DNA from: Hemileia vastatrix
Lineage: Eukaryota > Basidiomycota > Pucciniomycetes > Pucciniales > Zaghouaniaceae
Direction of reading: 5' to 3'
Length of the DNA stretch: 64,000 bases
NCBI GenBank assembly: GCA_030280995.1
Contig: JASXTE010000013.1
Location: forward strand, 10,571,001-10,635,000
Below the pieces are notes generated by a model. The model worked only from the letters and a program-made list of their open reading frames with translations. It did no database searches and had not been told where the DNA came from. Shown here piece after piece: positions 47,556-58,755 of this stretch. Both the position numbers and the translations under genes were made by a program. Position 1 is the first letter of the stretch. Each line of letters starts with the position of its first letter.

Positions 47556-50500
47556 TCAATAAATATTCAGTACCTCTTTCAGAAGTGATAATTCTATCAT
47601 TGAGAAATTTATCAATTTCTGCAGTTTCTGTGACTTCCTGAGGGTTTTTCTTAGGTCTTCCCCTTCTTTGGGGAATAAGTCACTGTTGGAAGTATAAGGC
47701 TTAAGCATAGAAATTGGAAAAGAAGGATGTTTCCTATCATATGGAGAATACAATACAACTTATACTGCATTATCTCCAACCATTCTTTTAACAACAAATG
47801 GTCCTGCAAAAGGATCTTTTAATTTGTTGTTACCTTGAAAATTGAAATGGACAGTAGATATCAACACTTCATCACCCTTGTTTAATGTGTATTCTTTATG
47901 GGATTTATCCCATCTCTTCTTTTCATATTCAAATGTTTTATCAATACAGCTTTGAGCATGTTTTCTGCATAGCTGCTACATTTGCATAAAATATTTTACA
48001 CCAGGGTGTAGTTCCAACTTAGGTAATTTATTATTGAGAATTTGAGCAGGAGTGTTTGGGACATAACCTAACAAAAGCTCAAAAGGCTTTTTCTCAGTTA
48101 CAGAATGAACAGTGCTATTATATGGAAATTCAAGACCAGGCAATAGAGTTACCCAGTCATGAGTAAATCTGTCATTGTCTTTATATTCTAATCCAAAGGC
48201 ACAATACATTCTAATAATATCTTCCAGAGTTTGAATCATTCTTTCAGCTATACCATCACTCTGAGGATGGTGAGCTGTAGACATGTTTAACTCACAGCCA
48301 CAAATATCCATCAAAGAGGTCCAAAACTCAGAATTAAATTTTGGATCTCTATCAGAGATAATGGTTTTTGGAAAACCAATAATATTAAACATTTAAGACC
48401 ACCATATTAAAGCCAATTCTTTTGTGGATACATCTTTATGGGTAGGAATAAATTTGCACATTTTTGTGAATCTATCTACTATTACCCAACAAGAGTTATA
48501 GCTTTCTTTACCTGCTACAGGAATATTAGTGACAAAATCCATGTTAATTATTTGCCAAGGAGCATCAGGTGCTTCAATATGTTGTAATAACCTTGCTGTT
48601 TTACCTGTCAACCTTTTAGATTTCTGGCAGGAATCACAAGATTCAACATATAATTTTGTGTCTTCAGACATATTAGCCCACCAAGCAGTGTTTTTGATTC
48701 TAATCAATGTTTTTTCAAGATCAAAATGACCAGCTAATATGTCATCATGATAAATTTTGAGGATAATTTCTTTCAAAGAAGGAGGAATTACAATTACATT
48801 AGTAAGCTTTCTTCTATATTATATATAACCATCTTCAATAGAATACTTTCCTTTAATCAAAGCATTTTGATACTTTTCAGGAGGAGTTTTAATCAATTCT
48901 TGAATTGAAGAATTCTTAGGATCATTTAAGATCATAACTAATTTATTTAAATCAGAATCCTTATCACATGAATCCAGTATTAATTATAATAACTTTTCTT
49001 CCATATCAACTATAAATATACCATGGATATGAAAAGTATCATCTTCAGGTACATAAGCAGGATTGGAGTCATTATTTGGCAGAGGCAATCTGGAAAGCAT
49101 ATCAACATTGAAGATAACATTTCCAGCCATATGGATAATTGTCATCCGTCCTCTGTATTCATGAACAGAAAGTTGCCACCTGAACATATGTCTATTAGGT
49201 GTTTTCAGGTTTAAGAGGGACTTCACAGCACTACAGTCAGTTACCAATTCAAAATTTTGGTCATCTAGATAGTAATGAAGCTTCTCAAGATCCCAAACAA
49301 CTGGTAAGCACTCTAATTGAGTGGCACCATATTTCAATTCACTATTTCTCAAGGTTCTTGAAATATAACAAATTACCACCTCTGAGGATTTATCATTAAT
49401 AATTTGTTTCTGGTGAAGGGGAGCACCCAGACCAACAAAGCTAGCATCTGTATACAGGACAAATGGTTTGTTAAAATCTGGAAGAGATAAGATAGGGGCT
49501 GTCATTAAACAACATTTTAATGTATCAAAAGCTTTTTGACAGTTAATATTCCAGATGAATGCAACATCTTTCCTAGTTAGTTTGGTAAGAGGCAAGGCTA
49601 TGACCTGATAATTTTTAATATATTTTCTATAATAGCCACACATACCCAAAAAACTTTAGATTTCTCTTACAGAAGTTGGTGCTTTCACATTTTGAATTGC
49701 AGCAACTTTGTTGTGGTCTACACAAATTTGTAGGCCTGACACAACATGGCCAAGGACTTTCAAAGATTGAAAACCAAATTTACACTTTTTCAAGGACAAG
49801 GTCATATTAATTTCATCCATTTTTTGGAAAACCCTATTTAAATGAACCATATGTTCATCAAAAGTTTTAGAAAAAACTATGATATCATCAATATACACCA
49901 TAAGCCATCTTTCAATTTTATCCTGATGGAAAGTGTTATCCATGACTTTTTGGAAAACTGAAAGTGCATTTTTAGGGCCAAATGGCATTCTGTCATACTT
50001 ATATATTCCCATATGAGTAGCAATATGCAAAATATTTTGAGAATTTTTCACAACTAGAACTTAATGATACCCTTTATTACCATCCAGACAACTAATAAAT
50101 TTTGTACCTTGCAAGGTAGCATGTATTGAATTAATTCTGGGTAAAGGATAAATATCATCAACAGTATAAGTGTTTAATGCTCTGTAATCTCCACATAATC
50201 TTGCCTTATCTTTTTCATAAGAAATTTAGACTGGGGAGATGACACAATATTTGGGGGTGACATCCACTTTCTCAATGATATTCATTTTTAATAATGTGGC
50301 AATATTATCTTCAATATCCTTTCCTTTTGTTAGAGAAGCAGGATATGGGTTTTTCTTAAGACTAGGAGGAATATCACTCAATTTACAGGATAAGGTAATT
50401 TTCATTTCTTCCTGAACACTTCCTAAGACATGAGAGCCATGAGCAAAATCCATAGGGAAAGAGGCAATTGAGGCAATAATAGAATCCTTTTGTTCACTAG

Positions 50501-50753
50501 TTAACTGATCACCAAAAAAAGCAGTATTTATTTCATTTAATAAATCATCCATTTCAATTGTTGGTCTGCCTTTACACTGAATAAGTGAGTTACAAGAATT
50601 TAAAAGATGCCCAGAAGGTTTTCTAGGGGAGGAAATTTTGAATTTTTTTTTGCCATTCAATCCCAAGGTGAAGCAATTATTTTCTGGGTTCAATTTCACA
50701 CCAAACATGGTCAAAATATCATTACCCATAAAAACCAATTGCTTAATTATCAT
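47556..50753 (-). pseudogene. Element 2 protease/pol remnant
   Basis: Same domain order as element 1 (protease end, RT with VYIDDIIVFS, RNase H with YTDAS, integrase with ISDRDPKF, start of chromodomain), but broken into many frames by stops and frameshifts (for example at about 47760, 47976, 48393, 48800, 49655 and 50226). It shares with element 1 the TAA between RNase H and integrase (48984-48986). Non-functional. Confidence 0.88.
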
Positions 50754-50826
50754 TTTTCATGAAAACAAATTCACAAATAGCTCTGACAAAACCACCATTA
50801 TATTTGAAGAATACAGAGGTTTTATA

Positions 50827-53585
50827 TTAATCAATAGGAATTAAGGTAGAACCATACCCTCTCCATTTTTCAGAAGTTATAGGTAATAATTTACTCAAAT
50901 AATTCTTATCTACTGAAGCTAAAGCTCTTTCAGATACTACACTTCCTCCAGCACCAGAGTCAAGAACTACATCGACGTTTTTCCCATTAATATTAACAGG
51001 TGCTTTCAAAGGGGATATGGCTATAGAATTGTTGGTAATATCTTTAATTATTTCAGCATTTTTCACTGAAGATAAATCCAATTCACATTCTTCAGATATA
51101 TTATCTAAATAATGGAAATCCTGTTCTAACATTAAAACATCTTTAACAGAGTCATTGTCATAGGAGATATTACTTTCACAGTCACTAGAAGAATTATTGA
51201 CATCAATTTCAGCTTCATCAGTGTCTTCATTTTGTTCAACAAGATGTATTTTCTTGTAACAAACATGACCCTTTTGCCATGGTTTGTTACAATTATAACA
51301 AGTATTTGTTGTATATTTTTAGGTGCAACTGGGGCAGAGGGTTTACCAGATTTTTCTGGGGGCTTTATAGAGGGTTTATTTTGATCATGATAAGATTTAC
51401 CAAGGTAATTCTTTGGTTCATATCTATGGTTGAGCAGTACCTCATTACAGTTGTTAATGAAAGAAGAGTGTTCCCTCACATGCTCAGCTCTAGCTACAAT
51501 TAAATCTCTAAGAGAATTTGGCAATTTATACAAGATTTTTTCCCTCCAAATATCATAATCCATCTTTGGATCAACTGCTCTTAGGATTTTGTTACTTTCA
51601 TAAGAAAAAAATTGGGTTTTTCAACAGATGAGGACTTATATCTAGTATTCTCATACAGTCTTTGCTGAGCCAACTTGAATTTTGAACCACCAAATTGATT
51701 CTCAATCACGGATTTCCAATCATTACATGTATAATGGTTGTTATCTAATAGAACAGATTAATACCACATCAAGGCTACATTGAAAATAAAGAAATTATCT
51801 TAGAAACAATTTCCTCATCAGGTAGTTTATAGGATCTCTTGAAATTATCAATTCTTTCTATAAAGTGTTGTCAATAAGATGAAGAATCACCATCAAAGGT
51901 AGTATATCGATCCAACTTAGGCCAATTTTTCTGGTTACTGGGATGTTCAATGCTATGGTTTTAATTATTCAAGTTTATCAATTCTTGAAGTCTCTAAAGG
52001 TGTTAAGATATTTCATTATTCACATAGGTAGCTGGCTCATTGTGAGCATTTAAATTATTTCTGTTTGATGTAACAGATTTCTCAGAATGAATATCAGCTG
52101 GTAAAATTGGTATATTACAAGGGAGAGAAGAACCACTCTGTTCAGGATGTTTATTATTATGATTAACAGCAGTTTGAGCAATATTTCTTTACTCATGATA
52201 ATGAGTAGTTTGGACAGCCTGTAATGCAGAAAATTGTTTCTCAAGATCAGATAATTTATTTCTCAAATCAGGAATATAAAATAGTTGCCCATTAATCCTA
52301 GAAATAGATAGAACATTTCTGTCCTCATCTATAGAGAATTTATTACTCTAATTCTGAGAATCAATTTTCAATTATCTTAATTCACTATGCAGAAGCATAT
52401 TTTCATTCTTAAAAGCAGTATTTTCATCTTTTAGATCATCAATAATTTTGCATAGGTGACTGTATTTATCTGAAAGTGATCTGTGATAAGAATTAATAGA
52501 CTTTTGTTGAGCAAGGACATTATTTAATGTGTCTTTCAATTTAAAAAAAGCAGTGTCTTGAACAGAAGAACTCACTTTGAAATTTAAATGCAAATTATTT
52601 AATCTATCACTCTCATGTATTAACATATCTCTCAAATATTTATCTTTCACAACATTAAAATCAAGTAAATCTTTCAATATTTCTTCAGAAGTTTTCTCAA
52701 TTAAAGTATAGACTTCAAGGGAAACAGAATCATTCTTAATTGCAAGAGAAGGGTTAATTAAAGAAGTAGAAGTCAAATGTAAAGTTTCATCAAATGATTA
52801 TTTGCCAATTACATCATTGGGGCTACTTATTAAAGGAAGTTGTCTTTTTAAGGGTTTAACTGTTCTTTCACCAGGATCCACAATATTACCTGAAGAATAT
52901 TTGTTATTATACATACCAACATGTTTATCAAACAAATTACTCACCATGGAAAGGGAGGAAACTTCCCCTTTGCCTTCTTTCTTCTGCCTCCCTGATAAGG
53001 ATGGGGCTGAGGAGATGGATGGTAGGTTGGTGTCCTGGATGGGCCAGGGTGTTGAGCTGTTGGTTGCTGAACATTCTGTTGGTAATGGCACATCAAGTAA
53101 TCCCATTTCCACTGCTCCACCTGCAGAGTGCTTTGATTTTGTGTGAAGGAGCTGGATACCTGATTGTGCTGAGGTTGAGGCTGAGGCTGGGAGGCTGGGA
53201 AATGAGGAGGTTGAGCCTGTTTGGGATTTAATAACTCCTGCATCTGCTGTCAGAGTGTGTCTACCCTTGCCTTGTACTTCATGCTTTCTTCCTTCAGTTC
53301 TTTGATGTGACTGGACAGATTGTTTACTTGTTGGGTTAGAGGTATCTTTTTTATTTTTATACTTTGAGTGGATTGTCCTGATTTATTAGAGGTTTTACTT
53401 TTTTCAGAGGTGTTTGGTGATGGGGGTTTGCCACTTCTCCTGCCATTTCCACATCCTGAAGGTTTTTTGTCAGCTGAATAATTTTTGTAAGTTAATTTAG
53501 AAGAAACTACAGATTCAGTGTCAACATCCACTTCAATCTCATCCACATGTAAGTTATCCATGCTGTTAGCCAAACTACTGGACAT
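50827..53585 (-). pseudogene. Element 2 ORF1 and gag-protease remnant
   Basis: ORF1 begins at 53585 (MSSSLANSMDNL), has TGA near 53249 where element 1 has Trp, and ends ...GKFPPFPW at 52941. ORF2 (MVSNLFDKHVGM) overlaps that stop as ATGGTGA, as in element 1. The coiled-coil, gag, knuckle and protease (VVLDSGAGGSVVSE) remain recognisable through numerous stops. Confidence 0.85.
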
Positions 53586-54288
53586 TTAAACTTTGAAAAT
53601 AGAATCAAAATTATTTAATGATTCAAATTGTTATTTAAAAATAAAATATAATTTATTGAATTTTTAACAAAACAAAAAAAAATTAAATTTTTATAAAAAA
53701 TCAATTAATTAACAAAAAATGTAATACAAATAAATGTAATTACAATTATTTATTAAGAATTAACAATAATTAAAATGGGACCAACCAACAAAATTTTTAT
53801 AAGTCAACTAAAATAATTAATACAAAAAATTAATATAATGGTAATATTGGGACTAAGTACTGAGTACTATTATGGTCAACCAATAAACAAAAAAGATTTA
53901 ATAAAGTTAATTAAATAATTTATTAAAAATTAATTGTCTTCTAGGACTAAGAGTGTCACTTGATTATGGTCAACTAGGAAAATAATAATAAAAAAATTTA
54001 ATATAAACAAAACTTACACTCAGTGAATCAGCAATTAAGCCACAAACACTGTTATTGCAGTAAAAATATAATAATATGAGTGAGAGGTGCAAAGGTGAAC
54101 TTACTATAGTAATCACAAAATCACTTCAAAATAATAAATAATTTAATATAATATAAACCAAAACAATCTAAACCAAGTTCAAAACACGGTTGCGGCAAAC
54201 TTTTTCTTTTTTGGTTCAGGTGGTCTGTGTGTTATGTTGTTTTTTGCAATTATCGCAGTTGTCATTGTCGTTTGGAAAGGCTCTCAAT
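53586..54288. other. Element 2 leader
   Basis: AT-rich non-coding leader between ORF1 and the 5' LTR. It retains the uninterrupted AAT site equivalent to the Harbinger copy 1 insertion point. Confidence 0.65.
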
Positions 54289-55174
54289 TGTTGGCCAGTT
54301 GTCTAGAAGAAGGAGAAGAAGAAGAAGGAAAACAGAGAGTAGGGAGACAAGGTAATATAAAGGAGTAAAGTAACAAAATAGTATAAGTATTTTAAAAGAG
54401 AAGGCAACAAGGTTTCCTTGGGACTTCACACAATTGTAAGGGTTTTAAATTATAATATATTTATTTAACTAGTAATTATTTTCAATGTGGGGCAAACAGT
54501 TATAATTATTATTAGACTTAAGGCAACCTGGGAATATTTATATACTTTTTTTAAATTAGATTGCTAATGTTAATAAAAATATAATAAACGTAATAAAATG
54601 GATTTGAGTTGAGTGTAAAAATAATGATCCAGCTACAGGGGATAATCCAAAGCATTTTATAGGCAAAGGACCCTCTGAAGCGTCACAATGTGGTAAGTAT
54701 AAAAAAGGAATGCAATGAAACTAGACATTAAAAGAATAGAACTAGAACATAGATACTGAGAGAAAAACATGAAACAGTCAACTAAACCCGTGAGTAAGTA
54801 ACTAATTTTCCCACCATAATTTCCCAAAAACACTAAATTAAAATAATTAGTAACCAAGTAAGTTTGAAACATGAGAACAGTGAGTAAAATAATCAAAAAT
54901 AGACATTATAGTGACATGTAAAGGGTTTAAGTAAAACAAATAGAATTATTTTCACAACAAAAATTCATGTAATCAATTCAATCCAGTTTAAAGCAATTTT
55001 AATTAACTGTTTTAACCATGTAATTAATTCAATAATTAGTTTAAATGAAAAATATAATTAATTTAATGATATTTGTAATTTAAAGTGAGGATTTTAATAC
55101 TATGTTATTAAATAAGTGTTATAATTTATTTAATAATTTTTCTGACACAATTAAGGGTCAAAAAAGCGCCCAAT
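54289..55174 (-). mobile_element. Element 2 right (5') LTR, first part
   Basis: TGTTGGCCAG start, homologous to 33838 onward. It includes the uninterrupted site corresponding to the element 1 insertion (near 54750) and is interrupted at 55174 by Harbinger copy 2. Confidence 0.85.
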
Positions 55175-55482
55175 AGGGGGTGTCAGTTCTGGCAAATCCG
55201 CACTTACAAATCCGCACTTAAATTTGACCAAATCCGCACTTAAATAAGTGCGGATTTCCAAAACACACTAGCCCCAATACTGGTGGATTTCAAAATGAAA
55301 TAAGTCACTTATTTCACTCAAATCCGCACTTTCTCAACCAAAAGTGCTGATTTCACCATCAAGTCCCATTTCACTGATTTGTCAGCATCATCCCATTCAT
55401 ATGCAGCACTCCGCAGAATAACACTTCATAACTCAAAACATCGTACATCACTTACATCTTCATATCATATCATATAAGAGTC

Positions 55483-56742
55483 ATGCCTTCCTCACTTTCA
55501 AATCGTGATAAATTACATAAAGCAATGACTTTCATGGCGCTTGAACTGCTCTTGGACTCTGATTCCGATTCTGATCTAGAAGAAGATTTTGTCGTTTTAT
55601 CAAAAATGGCCACGAAACGTTACCTTCTTCCCAGAAAGCCTCAAGTACTTCATACCCCCAAGTACACCATCCAAAAACTTCTTAACCTATCTACACCCAG
55701 TTTTAGACAGCTGTTCAGGAATTCTCAGGAATGTTTCCTTAAATTGCTTGAGCTTATTCAGGATCATCCCATATTTCACAATAATTCTCAAAAAGAACAA
55801 CAACATCCTTCAATTCAATTGGCCATCACACTATGTCGTTTGGGTTCAAATGGTAATGGAGCCGCTTTGAAACGTTTAGAAAATGTCTTTGATTTAGGGT
55901 ATGGTTCAGTTAACACTTATACCAAACGATGTATCACTGCCATCAACTCCTTGGAATCTCAACTTCTCACCTGGCCAACAAAAGAAGAGTGACTTGAATC
56001 ATCTCAGGTTATGCAAGCAGAGGGCTTTCCAGGATGTATTGGTTTTGTTGATGGTACTACTATTCCTTTGAGCCAGAAACCTGCTCAAGGTGGAAACAAT
56101 TACTTTGACCATAAAAAGAGGTAGATTATTTTTAACTCCTTTCATCCTCCTTGAAACTAACACAAACAAATATATCTTCTTTATAGATATTCAATTAACG
56201 TTCAGCTTATATGTGACGTAAACAAAAAATTTATATCATTCTTTGCTGGCTATCCTGGCTCATGTCATGACTCCTACGTCTTCCAAAGAATGCATATTTC
56301 AAATGAACCTGAAAAATTCTTTGATGAAAATCAGTATCTTCTTGCAGATTCTGCTTATGTGAATGGAAAGTATGTACTTCCTGCTTTTCGGGGAGCAGCT
56401 TCAGAAGACAGTCAAAATGCCAAATTCAACAATCATTTGGCAAAGTCAAGAGTCCGTATTGAACATTCTATTGGAATCTTGAAAGGCCGTTTTTCTAGTT
56501 TAAGGGAATTAAAAAGTCCTCTTAGAAATAAATCTGAAATGGAGGCGGTGATCAACTGGATTCTGTGTTGCACTATACTTCATAACCTACTTGCTGACCT
56601 CAAAGATCAATGGTTAGAGCTGTATGAAGATGAACAAGTTGATTCACCTCCGACTATATCCAACACTTCTATTTCTCAATCAACTAGTATAAGGGCGAAA
56701 ATCCTTCCAATAACACTCCAACATTTTTCAACGCAATTTTAA
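55483..56742 (+). pseudogene. PIF/Harbinger transposase (copy 2, nonsense-mutated)
   Basis: Exon 1 55483-56120 and exon 2 56187-56742 parallel copy 1, but codon 170 is TGA (55990-55992) where copy 1 has CGA, a C-to-T change at a CpG. The stop falls before the first catalytic Asp, so no nuclease can be made without readthrough. The remaining DDE motifs are intact. A few other substitutions are present in exon 1. Its terminal repeats are intact, so it could move in trans. Confidence 0.93.
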
Positions 56743-56999
56743 TTTTTTTCTCTTTCTCTTCAAATTATCAATTTGCATGTATTATTCACTGAGAATGGTA
56801 AATTTTTTTGCATATTTTTTTGGTTTTTGAATTTGCTGTTAAAGTCTTATTTTTTTTTCTCTCTGTGTTTTCTTTCATCAACTCAACATGAAATCGCATA
56901 TTTTCAGAAAATGCATATTTTTTCAGTCACTCAAAGGTTGGGAAAGAGTTGGAAGGGAAGATTAAGGGTTCCGAGGCATTTTAAATGAAGAAAAGGGTC

Positions 57000-58010
57000 T
57001 GGGAGAGGTTGAGAGGGGTGAAATGGGGATCAAAAGAGGATGGCATACAATGGGGCTGGGAGGATAGCGAAAGGCATGGGGAGGGAAGACAAGCATGTGT
57101 TGATAGAATTGAAAGGGATGGAGATTGGTGCAAACAGAGTGTGAAAATAGGAGGATGAACTCTGTTCTTCAGGCAAAGAACAGAGTTCACTTCCATAAAA
57201 TATTAGCTGAAACATAGTTTTCAATTCTGTAAAAACAGTTGTAAGTAATAGAAAAAGTCACTGATTTTTTTTATATGTAATCCTTGCTTTACGAGGAGAC
57301 TTTTGTGACGAAGCAGATTTTTGAATTACCTTTAAAAGAGGATGGCATACAATGGGGCTGGGAGGATAGCGAAAGGCATGGGGAGGGAAGACAAGCATGT
57401 GTTGATAGAATTGAAAGGGATGGAGATTGGTGCAAACAGAATGTGAAAATAGGAGGATGAACTCTGTTCTTCGGGCGAAGAACAGAGTTCACTTCCATAA
57501 AATATTAGCTGAAACATAGTTTTCAATTCTGTAAAAACAGTTGTAAGTAATAGAGAAAGTCACTGATTTTTTTTATATGTAATCCTTGCTTTACGAGGAG
57601 ACTTTTGTGACGAAGCAGATTTTTGAGTTACCCTTTGAGATTTGGAATGTCTGGGAGGCATTATGAAACTGGCACATAACAAGAAAAAAGATTAAAAAGT
57701 AGAAGAAATAAGTAAAAAAGAATGTAAACATGCCTGGTCAAAATATTGAAAATGTTGGAGATTGGTGCAAACAGAATGTGAAAATAGGAGGATGAACTCT
57801 GTTCTTCGGGCAAAGAACAGAGTTCACTTCCATAAAATATTAGCTGAAACATAGTTTTCAATTCTGTAAAAACAGTTGTAAGTAATAGAAAAAGTCACTG
57901 ATTTTTTTTCTATGTAATCCTTGCTTTACGAGGAGACTTTTGTGACGAAGCAGATTTTTGAGTTACCTTTTGAGATTTGGAATGTCTGGGAGGCATTATG
58001 AAACTGGCAC
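57000..58010. repeat. Internal tandem repeats of Harbinger copy 2
   Basis: Mirror image of the repeats in copy 1: three units with 302- and 335-bp spacing and the same GAACTCTGTTCTTCG fold-back. Confidence 0.75.
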
Positions 58011-58356
58011 ATAACAAGAAAAAAGATTAAAAAGTAGAAGAAATAAGTAAAAAAGAATGTAAACATGCCTGGTCAAAATATTGAAAATGTCAGGAAGGGG
58101 TGTGTGCCGAGGATTGATGGGTAGGTAGCGAGGAAGGTCAGTGTGTCACATGTGACAGGGATGGGGTAAGAAAGGAAGGGATGTTTTGTGGCCAAAATGT
58201 GGTTGTGAAAAAAAACGGGAAAAAAGTGCTGATTTGAGGTCATAACTGACACCCTTTTTTGAAATAAGTGACTTTTTTGCAAAATTTAAGTGCTGATTTG
58301 GTTTGAAATCCGCACTTAATTTAAGTGCGGATTTTCCAGAACTGACACCCCCTAAT

Positions 58357-58750
58357 ATTATTGTTTAATAATAAATGAAAAGTTTTATAAATTTAATTAA
58401 TTAATTTAATTACATTGTAAGTCAATTTTACAAATATTATTATAATATATGTTTGTAATTAATTAATTATTAATTTATAATTATTAAATACATAAAAATG
58501 TGCCATTATTTGTAGAATATAAAATATATTATGCTTAATTTAAATGCATAAATAATTTATATAACAATAAAATTAATATAACACTTATATTTAATAAGAT
58601 ACTTATATAATTTTATTATGCAATAAAATATTAATTTATATACATCAAATGCAATTCTTACGCCCTCTTTATGGTCCAATAAATCCCTCACTCTAAAAAA
58701 ACAATAAAAAATGCTAAGAATTTTTCTTTTTTGGTATAGCCTGGCTGACA
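58357..58750 (-). mobile_element. Element 2 right LTR, second part, with a foreign patch
   Basis: Resumes the LTR after the Harbinger. At about 58685-58731 it carries CCCTCACTCTAAAAAAAC and following bases that normally lie inside the element next to the 3' LTR (47426-47470). This patch replaces about 24 bp of LTR before the terminal GGTATAGCCTGGCTGACA. Confidence 0.8.
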
Positions 58751-58755
58751 GTCTT

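Larger units (their letters stand above)
55175..58353 (+). mobile_element. PIF/Harbinger transposon, copy 2 (inverted relative to copy 1)
   Basis: 3179 bp, same AGGGGGTGTCAG ends, AAT duplicated at 55172-55174 and 58354-58356. The other LTR of element 2 has a single copy of the site near 47066 (CCAACATTATTG), confirming precise insertion. Closely similar to copy 1 throughout, with its internal repeats mirrored at about 57000-58010. The transposase is broken by one stop. Confidence 0.94.
33838..58750 (-). mobile_element. Element 2: decayed chromovirus-type Gypsy, itself host to two insertions
   Basis: Bounded by TGTTGGCCAG at 33838 and GCCTGGCTGACA ending at 58750. Left LTR: 33838-34305 plus 46651-47423 (split by element 1). 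Right LTR: 54289-55174 plus 58357-58750 (split by Harbinger copy 2). Internal region 47424-54288 is on the minus strand. The polypurine tract AGAGTGAGGGAG (minus strand) directly precedes the 3' LTR at 47424-47435. Flanking 5-mers TTCTT (33833-33837) and GTCTT (58751-58755) differ at one base, consistent with an old target duplication. It lies inside element 3. Confidence 0.85.
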
